The notes: generated from the sequence alone by a model not told the origin. A stretch of DNA of 64,000 nt from Chitinophagales bacterium (GCA_030832185.1 JAURJQ010000017.1:1-64000); one strand, 5' to 3'; positions 46,682 through 56,006 are shown, counted from the stretch's first letter. Program-made: numbers and translations.

Positions 46682-49600
46682 TTACCTAATGATAACCATT
46701 TTCCCCCAACCATCTTTATAGTACTGTCCTAAATTTTTATTAGTTTTATTAATAGTATTAAAGTCCTTTTCATCCATCATCGGTATATCCTCACCATTAT
46801 TTTTCACCGTTACTTTAAATAGATAAACTCCGTTAGCCAGTATATCACCATATTGATCTTTCCCATCCCATGCATATTGAGTCCTATTCAATCCTAGTTT
46901 GAGAGGTCCGAGGTCTTCTTTAAAAATTTCTTTCACTACTTGCCCTCTAACATTGATGATTTGAATTTTAATAAAATCGGGAATCCTAGCACCACTAAGG
47001 GTAAAGACAAACTGGGTAGAGGTAGTAAATGGATTTGGATAATTAATTACATGCGAAATCTGATTTTTGGTAATTACCTTAAAAGAAATCTTGTAATTAA
47101 AACTTCCGTTTGGACTACTTGAGTTCCCTGCTTGGTCTCTATCCTTGACTATAAGCTGGTAGGTGCCATCTGTCAATGTAGGTTTATAATTAATCTCAGC
47201 CATATTTTTAGTCCCTGCAGTGGCTAGAGTATATTGAACTCCAGGTTGAGAGAAATAGATAGGCCTTACACTGCCGTCTGGATGGCGAAGAGATAGGTTA
47301 ATAAGCGCAGTATCATTGAGCAGTAAGTATTTATTTTCATCCTTGAGTGCAATACGAATCTGAGGATTGCTAGACACTAGTTCATTATTGATAATATGAA
47401 CTCCATCAAAGGTTACATCAAGTAAAGGATTTTCAACATCTGATTTAACAAAAAAGTTGGATTTACTAAAGTTATTAACATCGTATTTTTCTTTCTGATA
47501 GCCAGTTTTATTTGGATTAATTTCATAAGATACGGAATTGACACCTTCAAAATAGTCAGACATATTCACTTCTCGCTGTACAAGTAGAAATGAATTACCT
47601 GCTATTGGTGCAGTCTTACCCTGTAATACTTTGGATTGAGTACCTTGGCTAATCGTGATAATATAAGTTACCGAATCAAAACTATTTGAATTCAATGTTT
47701 CTACGCCAAAGTTTAATACCATTTTTTCACCGTTTTCTATCGTATCTCGCATTTTGGGCACTATACTTGATAAGTTATTCATTGCTATTTCTCCTATATC
47801 CTCATAAAATACTCTCCAATACTTTAACTGAGTAGGAGTTCTATCTATTTCATCTTTACTATTAAGCTTTAATTGTAATTGAATGTATGTATTTGGGTCT
47901 ATCCATTCTAGTGAGGTATCTAGTGAAGATTTTTGGAAGGTCTTGAGCAACTCTCTTTGTTTATTGGCTCTGATACCATATAGATCTACTAAATTGATAT
48001 CATTATTGTTAGATTCTGCTGCCTCTAGGCGGTAATTAAGTGTATGCCACCGGCGTGCTGGACCCGCATTGACAGATTCTTTGTATCCCTCTTTCCAGCT
48101 GCCATTGATAAACATATCGCCAGTTGTAAAGTTCGTATAATTAGTCCCAAGTTTCTGATATACTGGAAAAATAGGAGTATTCTTTCTGTAACCGAATATA
48201 AATGGAGCGACTACCACACTGTCTATTAACTGCTGTAAGCCAGAAAATCCTGCATTGAAAAAATAATTTTTCAAATCATTACTCCAAAATTTATAAGTTG
48301 GTCTTTTATTAGAATAAAAAATGAGATAATCACCATCGGGAACTTGATTTATAAAATTCAACATAACTGTGGACCAAGGGGTGTTGGGCAAGGGGTGGTT
48401 AGCTGGGGTCAAACCTGTATCTTGGAATACAAAGCCCTCACGCGGAATGCCGGTATAACCAAACTGAATAGAGCCATAACTTCCCCATACACGACTACCA
48501 TAATTTGAATCCATACTCTGCCGAGCTACACCTGTTTTACCATCTATCCATATCACAAAAACACCATTGGTCATTCTACCCGCTTCGCGCAATACCGCCT
48601 GCCTAGCATTATTCAGATACCACTCTGTATCGTATACATTATTACTTCCATTTATCTTAAAAGAGATACTCTTAATATCATTGACAAATTGAAATCTTCT
48701 AGTGCCGGTATATACTATATTTTTATAGGTGTTTTTGAGAAATTGATAATAGTGAGACTGATTCCAACCACTGAGTGGTTGATTGGGTATGTAAATGAAT
48801 GATGAAGCATTCCATCGATAACCTTGACCGGGAGTAGAATCTTTACTTACTCGCCAATAATATACACTTGAATCTTTAAAAACCTTGGAAGGCAGCCAGC
48901 TAAATATACTTTCGGCACTGAGTTCAGTCTTATACGTTTTTAGTTCAGGACTATTAAACTCTTCGCTAGTATCTAGCTGAAATACATAACTTCTGCTTGG
49001 TCTATTGAGCATGGTAGACATAGCGATAAGTTTAGCGGTATTATTTGACACAATAGAAAAATCGTATGGAAATATAGGAATTATATCATCGTTTTCTATT
49101 AACAAATTGCCAAGATTCTTTATCTCATTATTCGCTTCTGATATTTCTGATATACTTTCATCAGCGTCTATTTTTATATTAAAAGTATTAATGCCTAATC
49201 CAAAATTTTGATCCCGAATTGGTAAATTAAAAATAAATGTATCTTTAAAATTAGAGGCAGGCACAGACTTTTCATATATAGCTGAATTGCCATTATTCCA
49301 TCGCTCCACTTTAATTTTGATATTAGCTTGAATTGCTTTCCCAAGATTTTGAATAATAATTTTAATAGGAAATGAATCAAGAGTAGTATTCAAATTGGTG
49401 CTAGGAAATAAGACAGAACTAGCTCCTATATAGTAATCTGGTTTAGCATACTGGGTTAGAGGTACTGAAGGATCGCCATTGAGATTAAACTCCATAAATG
49501 TAGCATTCAGATAGTTCATATTGCCATTGCTAAGCAAGGATTGGCTTGCATTCTTAGCTACTTGACCTAGGGTTGTGTTATAGCTATTTTTCGACATTTC

Positions 49601-51721
49601 TTTGAAAAATGCGTCTCCATATTGGTATAATGCAGCATCTAATGCAGTGTTGGTAGTAGCTAAAAAGCCAATAGCTCCTTTGTCTTTTAAATTAATAAAA
49701 CTTTCTGAATAGGATAATCCTCCGCCATAGAAAAAGCCAGAATTACAACCATTGGCCAGAAAAATTGGATACTTACCTTTATTGGTAAATGTAGTAGGCT
49801 CTCCTATGCCTACATCGAATATAGTCGCAGATGAATGACCAAAAAAGGTAATCAACCCCACCCCTTTATTGATTCGATTGGTCAAATCCACCGAAGTAAC
49901 ATCTTCGGAAATATCAGGTCCATTTTTGAATACAGAAAATGTACGCGCACCATAAAAACTATCCTCAGCTATTTTTTCATAAGATTGCAGATTGGCTCTA
50001 TAGTCTGCCTGCTGTGCAGCTCCTGTGCCACCGCCAAGATTTATAAGCCATTTCATATATTCTTTCTTATCAGGCCTTTGATCGGCCTCAGAGGTGGCAT
50101 AATACTCTAAGTTATACTCTTTTAGTTTTTCTAAATAATTTCTTACCGTTTGTCCGTTGGTCACTGCTAGTCGACCTAGTCCCATAAATTGTATATCCGA
50201 ACCATCCATTGTAGCATAGTGATAATCGGAGGATGCATGCCCAAAGGAAGGTATAAAATTATTATTAAAATTAGCCCCTACAGAGGAAAATAAGCTTGTG
50301 ACTGTAAATCCTTTTCCTACCAATAGAGCATGCTGTGCTTTAACTCCTGGCCATGTTTGCGACCATTGTAGAAATTTACGTATAGCTATAGGATGCTTGG
50401 GCTGACCATAACCAAAAAACTCTTGTAACTCATCCATATAAGCTACTACTACCTGAAAGCCCCCCCCCGCAACGGACTCTTTGTATGCTTTATATTCTGA
50501 TATAACATCAGCTCCACTAGAGTCAAGCTGCATAGCTCTATTGGCTATCAATAAGAAGTTGCCGCGCTGTGTTAATAAATTTCCAAAATTATATTTGCTG
50601 GTGTAAGGTATGGCTAGTATCGCAGAGATAGGCGTTATAGCCAGCAGACTCTTATCATTTTGAATATTAACTAAAAAGCGATGGTGGGCAGCTGGTTGAT
50701 GAGTTGTTCTGGTATTATTGGCTAAATCATGCAAGACTATTTCATTTGTAGAATTATAATTTGTCAATTGAAATCGGACAGAACCTGCCGAAACAGGAAG
50801 AGAAAAGCTATATTGGTTTAGACTATTAAAATTAAAATTACGAGGATAGAATAACGAGGCAAAGCCAAGGCAGTAGCCATGATTATTTGCTATGAGAGGG
50901 GTTATAGACAAAGAAGTACTAGCCGAATTAATAGAACTCGCATCTAGGTCTTTTTCAAAATTAATCAGCGTACTTCCGTTCGCCGACTGAGTACCAACTG
51001 TTATGCCATTTATTCGAAACTCTAAATTATGCGATAGCTCATTACGACCAAATAATCTCACTTTCAGCTTGGCATTCACGCCTGCTATACTAACGAAATT
51101 GGGAGTAGATATAGATAGACTAGTATATGCATTCGTTCCCCAACCTTCACCGTCATCAAAAGACGGTCTGAATGAAAACTGTGTAGCTGAGTAATACCAG
51201 CGTCTACCATCACTATATACTACTTTATAATTATTGATAACATTAGCGATACAGTAATCTAAATAAGGATTTGAAATACTAGCTGTATCATTGCTATAGT
51301 CTGTCATGCGAGCATTAGTGCCAGATCGAAGGGTTATATAGTAATAATTCGTATCTTTAAACAAACTAGTAAAAGGATTCAATACATGATTAGAATCTGA
51401 ATACAAACGTTTATCTATTTCAGCATCTAGACGTTTTCCATAAAACTCAATAAAATCTGAAGCGACAGGAATACCAGTCCATGAAATGAATATTGGTATT
51501 TGCTTACCATTATTGTAGATGCATATATCTAATCCACTCGCACTTGCTATTTCAGGACAATTTACCTGTAGGTAAGAATACGGAATACGATAAATACCTG
51601 TGGTGATAATTGGAAATTTATAATGCGGCTTTACTGGATCTATCCATTCATGTCCATATGGTGCTTGACTCTGTAGAAAGTAGCTTATTAGTAAAAAAAC
51701 TAGTAGTAAAAAAAATTTCAT
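46682..51721 (-). CDS. porU2: Putative type IX secretion system sortase PorU2 (C25 peptidase family)
   Basis: 1679 residues. The signal peptide is MKFFLLLVFLLISYFLQSQA. The centre holds a gingipain-type C25 domain with putative catalytic His629 (FFGHSSA) and Cys659 (LANGCNSG), both present. A CARDB-like section (about 760-850) follows, then further beta-rich domains. Near the end are NYPNPFTTSTQF and WDGKDQYGDILANGVYLF, a FlgD/CTD-like beta-sandwich followed by about 45 more residues. It is longer than classical PorU (about 1100-1300 aa), fitting the PorU2 group. porV2 lies 4 bp upstream. A G9 tract lies at 50460-50468. Confidence 0.85.
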   Translation of the reverse strand: MKFFLLLVFLLISYFLQSQAPYGHEWIDPVKPHYKFPIITTGIYRIPYSYLQVNCPEIASASGLDICIYNNGKQIPIFISWTGIPVASDFIEFYGKRLDAEIDKRLYSDSNHVLNPFTSLFKDTNYYYITLRSGTNARMTDYSNDTASISNPYLDYCIANVINNYKVVYSDGRRWYYSATQFSFRPSFDDGEGWGTNAYTSLSISTPNFVSIAGVNAKLKVRLFGRNELSHNLEFRINGITVGTQSANGSTLINFEKDLDASSINSASTSLSITPLIANNHGYCLGFASLFYPRNFNFNSLNQYSFSLPVSAGSVRFQLTNYNSTNEIVLHDLANNTRTTHQPAAHHRFLVNIQNDKSLLAITPISAILAIPYTSKYNFGNLLTQRGNFLLIANRAMQLDSSGADVISEYKAYKESVAGGGFQVVVAYMDELQEFFGYGQPKHPIAIRKFLQWSQTWPGVKAQHALLVGKGFTVTSLFSSVGANFNNNFIPSFGHASSDYHYATMDGSDIQFMGLGRLAVTNGQTVRNYLEKLKEYNLEYYATSEADQRPDKKEYMKWLINLGGGTGAAQQADYRANLQSYEKIAEDSFYGARTFSVFKNGPDISEDVTSVDLTNRINKGVGLITFFGHSSATIFDVGIGEPTTFTNKGKYPIFLANGCNSGFFYGGGLSYSESFINLKDKGAIGFLATTNTALDAALYQYGDAFFKEMSKNSYNTTLGQVAKNASQSLLSNGNMNYLNATFMEFNLNGDPSVPLTQYAKPDYYIGASSVLFPSTNLNTTLDSFPIKIIIQNLGKAIQANIKIKVERWNNGNSAIYEKSVPASNFKDTFIFNLPIRDQNFGLGINTFNIKIDADESISEISEANNEIKNLGNLLIENDDIIPIFPYDFSIVSNNTAKLIAMSTMLNRPSRSYVFQLDTSEEFNSPELKTYKTELSAESIFSWLPSKVFKDSSVYYWRVSKDSTPGQGYRWNASSFIYIPNQPLSGWNQSHYYQFLKNTYKNIVYTGTRRFQFVNDIKSISFKINGSNNVYDTEWYLNNARQAVLREAGRMTNGVFVIWIDGKTGVARQSMDSNYGSRVWGSYGSIQFGYTGIPREGFVFQDTGLTPANHPLPNTPWSTVMLNFINQVPDGDYLIFYSNKRPTYKFWSNDLKNYFFNAGFSGLQQLIDSVVVAPFIFGYRKNTPIFPVYQKLGTNYTNFTTGDMFINGSWKEGYKESVNAGPARRWHTLNYRLEAAESNNNDINLVDLYGIRANKQRELLKTFQKSSLDTSLEWIDPNTYIQLQLKLNSKDEIDRTPTQLKYWRVFYEDIGEIAMNNLSSIVPKMRDTIENGEKMVLNFGVETLNSNSFDSVTYIITISQGTQSKVLQGKTAPIAGNSFLLVQREVNMSDYFEGVNSVSYEINPNKTGYQKEKYDVNNFSKSNFFVKSDVENPLLDVTFDGVHIINNELVSSNPQIRIALKDENKYLLLNDTALINLSLRHPDGSVRPIYFSQPGVQYTLATAGTKNMAEINYKPTLTDGTYQLIVKDRDQAGNSSSPNGSFNYKISFKVITKNQISHVINYPNPFTTSTQFVFTLSGARIPDFIKIQIINVRGQVVKEIFKEDLGPLKLGLNRTQYAWDGKDQYGDILANGVYLFKVTVKNNGEDIPMMDEKDFNTINKTNKNLGQYYKDGWGKMVIIR

Positions 51722-51725
51722 AGAC

Positions 51726-52883
51726 TCAATCTAGCTTTACGGGCACATTATCATTACTATTTGGATTACCAATATCTATCGGAGTGGTCTCAGGAGATAC
51801 ATTTGGCTTGCTATACTTATCCTTTTTATTAAAGCGATAGGCTAGGGAAAAAACGTGCGAATATAGCCCTACTCCTGAATTGGCCACATTATTATAACTA
51901 TAATCAATATCGAATTGATTTAGTCTAAACCCTGCCCCTAAAGACGGCATAAAACTCATATACTCTTCGCCTAAGCTGTTTGTTGCCTTGGTAAAATTGC
52001 TTAAGCCGAATCGAATGAAAGCTATATGGTAAATATCCAACTCCCCCCCCATAGTTATATCTATACTTACCGGACCTGCGAGTAAGACGTTTCTTTTATC
52101 CGTATAAAGTGACACCTTACCTACAGGCGAGAACTGCAGGTTTTTACCTTTCCCAAATAAAAAATTATACTGACCTCCGAAATGTATAGAAGGCAAGGTA
52201 ATTTCACTCGAAGAACTTGGTATTTCATTACCTGTAGCTGCAAATACTTTTTTCGTAGTATCATCAAATGAGAAATTCCAACTAGAAAAAGTGGTTGTAA
52301 TATCCTGAAGGAAAATACCTAATCGATATTTATCCGTGGTATACTGAATGCCTGCATCTATACCAAAACCCCACGCACCTGCAAATGAGCCATAATCGCG
52401 TTTGATAATCTTAGCATTACCTCCATAGGATAGTCCTTGAGTATCCCTCATTCTTCCTCCGAAACTGAGAAAAAGCGCCATATCTGAAATAGAAAAGGAG
52501 GTAATTTTATCATAATTAATACTTCCATCTGGATTATAGAGCTGAATAGTATTAGGAATATTGTCTATACCGAAACGTATGAGACTTACACCTATATTTT
52601 TTTTATATTTAAGAGGGAAAATGACTCCTGCATAGTCGAAATTGGCTATACCAGCAAAGTAGGAATTGTGCATGGCAGATACCGCTACTCTGTCAAAAGC
52701 TCCTACGCCCGCTGGATTATAAAAAACCGTAGCTGGGTCAGATTCCGAGGATGTCAATGCACCACCAGTTCCTAGATACTTTCCTCCCACTCCTATTTTC
52801 AGAAACTCATTGGAATATTTTCTTACTTGAGAATAAGACACCTGAAAATATAATAGACTTAGGCAAATTAAAAAATTTCTCAC
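51726..52883 (-). CDS. porV2: PorV2, PorV/PorQ-family outer membrane protein
   Basis: 385 residues. The signal peptide (MRNFLICLSLLYFQVSYSQ) leads to FLKIGVGGKYLGTGGALTSSESDPATVFYNPAGVG, the opening hatch pattern of PorV/PorQ barrels. Beta strands run to HVFSLAYRFNKKDKY, followed by a short Pro/Asn-rich tail. PorV shuttles type IX cargo to PorU; pairing with porU2 here suggests a parallel attachment module. It starts with GTG and overlaps the gene before it by 4 bp. A G8 tract lies at 52043-52050. Confidence 0.85.
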   Translation of the reverse strand: MRNFLICLSLLYFQVSYSQVRKYSNEFLKIGVGGKYLGTGGALTSSESDPATVFYNPAGVGAFDRVAVSAMHNSYFAGIANFDYAGVIFPLKYKKNIGVSLIRFGIDNIPNTIQLYNPDGSINYDKITSFSISDMALFLSFGGRMRDTQGLSYGGNAKIIKRDYGSFAGAWGFGIDAGIQYTTDKYRLGIFLQDITTTFSSWNFSFDDTTKKVFAATGNEIPSSSSEITLPSIHFGGQYNFLFGKGKNLQFSPVGKVSLYTDKRNVLLAGPVSIDITMGGELDIYHIAFIRFGLSNFTKATNSLGEEYMSFMPSLGAGFRLNQFDIDYSYNNVANSGVGLYSHVFSLAYRFNKKDKYSKPNVSPETTPIDIGNPNSNDNVPVKLD

Positions 52884-53647
52884 GCTATGACTCTATATTG
52901 TTTTACACTATCAAATAACATATCAAAATCTATTTTCTGTTTTTGTACCTTTATGATATTTGCAAATTCATTTACTATACTATCGTTCAAGTCCCATTGA
53001 CTAATTTTTCCAGTGACCATATGCAGCGATTTGACTAAATTAGATTCCATGGAATAGAAGCCTAAAAATCTCCTAGCCAAAAAACACTCTAATGAATACA
53101 AATATAGCCCAATTTCTTCATTCTCTCCTACAATATTTCTTAGGAAATTGCTCAGAATAGTTATATCAATCTTAGCTAAGTTGTCATTTATTTCTAGCAC
53201 ATGGGTCGGATGTCGATCCAATATCATGTTATCTAAAATCAACTCGTATAATACATGTGAAATGAGAAACTTTCTTTTCAATAAAATTAGGGAGTCACTC
53301 AAATTCATAGCCTCTTCTATCTGCTGCATGCCTAATTTAAAAAAAGATAAGTCATGAAAGTAAGCATCATCTTGATAATGCTGGATAATTCCTCTCCAAA
53401 GCATTAGTTCGAGAGTATTCAAGGAAGTTGGAACATATGATCGAAAATAGCGGTTATATAAAAACGAAAAGTTTTTCAATATATCGGGCAGAAATACCCC
53501 CAGTGTATAGTAAGGATTTTTCTCCTTAAGACATAATAATGGGATATATAATTCACAAGCTAGATTATAATATGAACTATAATGAGCATTTGGTCCAAAA
53601 ATTTCCGCCTGGACATAAATGGTTAATATCAAAATTAACCTCAACAA
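52880..53647 (-). CDS. Unrecognised helical protein, possibly ACP-phosphodiesterase/HD-like
   Basis: Up to 255 residues from the TTG at 53647; the true start is uncertain because the first 71 bp overlap the preceding gene and there is no ATG. Mostly helical. HYSSYYNLACELY, GVFLPDILKN and RGIIQHYQDDAYFHDLSFF supply spaced His and Asp residues reminiscent of AcpH/HD-fold phosphodiesterases, where an early His, a G-x-x-L/F-P-D motif and an H-x3-D cluster bind metal. I do not claim that family. It overlaps porV2 by 4 bp. Confidence 0.55.
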   Translation of the reverse strand: MLRLILILTIYVQAEIFGPNAHYSSYYNLACELYIPLLCLKEKNPYYTLGVFLPDILKNFSFLYNRYFRSYVPTSLNTLELMLWRGIIQHYQDDAYFHDLSFFKLGMQQIEEAMNLSDSLILLKRKFLISHVLYELILDNMILDRHPTHVLEINDNLAKIDITILSNFLRNIVGENEEIGLYLYSLECFLARRFLGFYSMESNLVKSLHMVTGKISQWDLNDSIVNEFANIIKVQKQKIDFDMLFDSVKQYRVIA

Positions 53648-54464
53648 GCTTGACCTCCTTAAGAAAATCTAATGCTATTTTCAACTTAGGATAAGGCACA
53701 TCTGGCAGATAATTCCAGTCAGTATCTTGTATACACTGTTTCATATCGATTACAGAAAACTCGAGGTAGGTGGAAATATAGTCAATAGAGTCTAATGTTA
53801 TCTGCTTTAACTTATAAGTATAATCAGAGATAAGTTTTAAGAATAAAATGACAGCATTTTCATGATTATTTAGAATATCTTCATGCACCACTATACTAAA
53901 CGATGCCCAAGGAGTTGGGACTTCCCCAATTTTCTTTAAAGTGCCTCTATCGACATATGGTTTTGTCATAAAACGCTCCCATAGAAATAACTTATCAGGA
54001 TTCTGATTAAACTCATTTATTGCTCTAGAAAAATTAGCCACTTCTATGAATTCTACTTGATCCATAGACCACCTTTCTCGCTAACAAAACCTATATGACA
54101 TGAGGTGTGAGCCACTACCAAATCGGCTTATATAGAAGCTAGGTTGCTTTACGTCGTTTAATGATTGTAAAATAGAACCTGCTCCACAATACACTCCCCA
54201 GTGAAGAGGAGAATTTACATAAACTTGCACTATTTTAAATGAGTTCTGATCTGCTATAGCCTTTGCGTCACCCTCTGTGAGAAGTACACCAATATCTATT
54301 TGCTTTTCCACGAGAGCTTCGACGAGATCACCTGTACCTCCATTATAGTATTTCCAGTTTAGATCTAAATTCTTGGCGCAGAATACACCCTCATCTATAG
54401 CCTTGCGAAAAAGAAGATTAAAATGCTCTGGAACACCGCCAATGTTGAATGCTAAAGATTTCAC
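53577..54464 (-). pseudogene. Solute-binding (SsuA/THI5-like) protein gene interrupted by an in-frame amber codon
   Basis: Two open segments, 54464-54081 and 54065-53577, lie in the same reading frame and are separated only by a TAG at 54081-54083 plus five sense codons (RERWS). Together they make about 295 residues, the usual size of the stand-alone SsuA/THI5-like proteins of Bacteroidota: GGVPEHFNLLFRKAIDEGV, YYNGGTGDLVEAL, DIGVLLTEGDAKAI and FGSGSHLMSY before the stop, and LFLWERFMTKPYVDRG with PTPWASFSIVVHED after it. No other damage is evident. No signal peptide and no ABC permease or ATPase genes nearby. Confidence 0.75.
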
Positions 54465-54474
54465 AATTGGGAAA

Positions 54475-54510
54475 TGGATAGTAATAACTTAAACAACTTA
54501 AAACTATCCA
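54475..54510. repeat. 8-bp inverted repeat between tRNA-Arg and the binding-protein gene
   Basis: TGGATAGT (54475-54482) and ACTATCCA (54503-54510) are perfect inverted repeats 20 nt apart; the spacer contains AACTTAAA twice. It lies 19 bp behind the tRNA 3' end and 11 bp before the next start codon. It could fold in the tRNA precursor or serve as an operator. Confidence 0.45.
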
Positions 54511-54528
54511 CTGACGTCTTTAGTTTAG

Positions 54529-54602
54529 TGACCGCGAAGGGATTCGAACCCCTAACCAACAGAGTCGAAATCTGTTATTCTATCCAGTTGAACTACGCAG
54601 CC
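54529..54602 (-). tRNA. tRNA-Arg (anticodon UCG)
   Basis: A 74-nt cloverleaf on the minus strand: acceptor GGCTGCG pairs with CGCGGTC (two G-U pairs), D-arm with AACTGGATAG, anticodon stem ACAGA/TCTGT around the loop TTTCGAC giving anticodon TCG, and T-arm GGTTCGAATCC. The discriminator is A; CCA is not encoded. It reads CGA and related arginine codons. A TATATTTG box lies 13 nt upstream. Confidence 0.93.
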
Positions 54603-54614
54603 GATATTATATTA

Positions 54615-54622
54615 CAAATATA
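54615..54622 (-). promoter_or_regulatory. Promoter -7 element of tRNA-Arg
   Basis: TATATTTG (minus strand) fits TAnnTTTG, ending 13 nt before the first base of the mature tRNA. Confidence 0.55.
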
Positions 54623-54828
54623 ATTAAGTTTTAAATATAAGATCGTATAAGAATTAATAATTAACTAAAAATAAGTAGCCAGAAGGATTATTGTGTATAA
54701 AATTGCTATAAACTCCCTGATCCGTTAAGCAAAATTAAGTAATTGCTAATCGAGAATAAAAGGGATTGAAATGATTCTATAAAGAAAAAAAAATTCATAT
54801 TGAGAAAACTAGGACCAAAAAAAGGCGT

Positions 54829-55305
54829 TTAAACATTATGGCAAGATAAGCCATTAACTATTTCTATCGGCACAAATTTGCTTACATCTCCCTTACCTAA
54901 GATTATTTCTCGAACAATAGTAGATGATATGGACGAATATTCTGATGGAGACAGCATTAGGATAGTCTCAATTTCGCTTTCCATGGTATGATTTAGGTGA
55001 GCTATGGTTTTCTCGTATTCAAAATCCGATGCAGAGCGAATACCTCGGAGAAGATATTGAGCTCCAATTTCTTTGCAATAATTGATAGTTAATCCGATGT
55101 AACTGCTAACTTCTATCGTCGGATAATCTTTGAAAACCTCTTTAATCCATTCCGTTCGCTTCTCTAAAGAAAACAAATATTTCTTTTGTGTATTCACACC
55201 TATAGCTACTATGATTTTGTCAAATAAAGGTATTGATCGTTTCACGATATCGACATGCCCTATGGTTATAGGATCAAATGATCCCGGAAAAACTGCTATT
55301 TTCAA
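54829..55305 (-). CDS. coaD: Phosphopantetheine adenylyltransferase
   Basis: 158 residues; catalyses the penultimate step of coenzyme A synthesis (4'-phosphopantetheine plus ATP to dephospho-CoA). GSFDPITIGH at residues 8-17 carries the nucleotidyl-transferase T/H-x-G-H signature. LLRGIRSASDFEYE is the substrate-binding stretch, and SSISSTIVRE at 124-133 contributes to ATP binding. It starts with TTG immediately before KIAVFPGSF. It lies 21 bp behind the hydroxylase gene. The 220 bp downstream, up to tRNA-Arg, hold nothing I recognise. Confidence 0.96.
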   Translation of the reverse strand: MKIAVFPGSFDPITIGHVDIVKRSIPLFDKIIVAIGVNTQKKYLFSLEKRTEWIKEVFKDYPTIEVSSYIGLTINYCKEIGAQYLLRGIRSASDFEYEKTIAHLNHTMESEIETILMLSPSEYSSISSTIVREIILGKGDVSKFVPIEIVNGLSCHNV

Positions 55306-55326
55306 AATACTAGAATTGGTGGATTT

Positions 55327-55977
55327 TTACTCTTCATTCGCTTTCTTGCGAGCTTCTTCTAATTCAGTTTTAAAAACTACATCCCAGAATAGATTACTGA
55401 CACCAAACCCAGCTTCAGGGTGCACATAATGATGAGCCATATGATGCTTTTTCAATTTTTCAAAATACTTGTTTTGCCACTTCGCATGATGAAGAGCAAA
55501 ATGCATCATATCATATACTAAGTAACCTGATACCATACCAGAAAATGCAGCAAGAGATTCGCCGCCGCCCCCAAAAGCTAAATTGAAGAAAACAAAAAAT
55601 GGAATAGCTAAAACAATAGACATAATAGGGGGCATAACCAAACGCTTAGAATCATTGGGATAGTCGTGATGCACGCCATGCATTAAAAAACTAATTCTTT
55701 TACCAAAATCAGTTGTCGGATGGTAATGAAATACAAATCTGTGAACGAAATATTCTGATAACGTCCATATAAAAAGACCAATTAGAAAAAGAACTGGAAC
55801 TTTTATCCAGCCAATCTGCTGGACAAATAAAGCTTGATATAAACAGTATATAACAACTGGAACCCAGACAATAAGGGGGGTCGCCCAGTGAATTCTTGAC
55901 ATTCGATCCAATATTGGATTATCAAACATTCTTATTGTTTCATCTTTTAAGGAAACGAAATTTTTTTGTTGGCTCAT
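55327..55977 (-). CDS. Fatty-acid hydroxylase / sterol desaturase family membrane enzyme
   Basis: About 216 residues from the ATG at 55977. A di-iron membrane oxygenase with clustered histidine boxes: HRFVFHYH, HGVHHDYPND, HFALHH and KHHMAHHYVHP. The pattern and the WTLSEYFVHRFVFHYHP stretch resemble fatty-acid 2-hydroxylases, which would 2-hydroxylate acyl chains of sphingolipids or other Bacteroidota lipids. The substrate is inferred. A longer frame starting at TTG 56001 is rejected because that codon lies in the promoter box. Confidence 0.85.
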   Translation of the reverse strand: MSQQKNFVSLKDETIRMFDNPILDRMSRIHWATPLIVWVPVVIYCLYQALFVQQIGWIKVPVLFLIGLFIWTLSEYFVHRFVFHYHPTTDFGKRISFLMHGVHHDYPNDSKRLVMPPIMSIVLAIPFFVFFNLAFGGGGESLAAFSGMVSGYLVYDMMHFALHHAKWQNKYFEKLKKHHMAHHYVHPEAGFGVSNLFWDVVFKTELEEARKKANEE

Positions 55978-55998
55978 TTTATACGAAATTATCAAGGA

Positions 55999-56006
55999 CA
56001 AATTTA
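55999..56006 (-). promoter_or_regulatory. Promoter -7 element of the hydroxylase-coaD unit
   Basis: TAAATTTG (minus strand) fits TAnnTTTG, 22 nt before the ATG at 55977. Its last three bases are the rejected upstream TTG start. Confidence 0.55.

Noticed and set aside
46682-51721. Interpreting the 1679-aa protein as classical core PorU
   Set aside because: It is several hundred residues too long, has a CARDB-like section and pairs with a PorV2-type protein, so the PorU2 group fits better.
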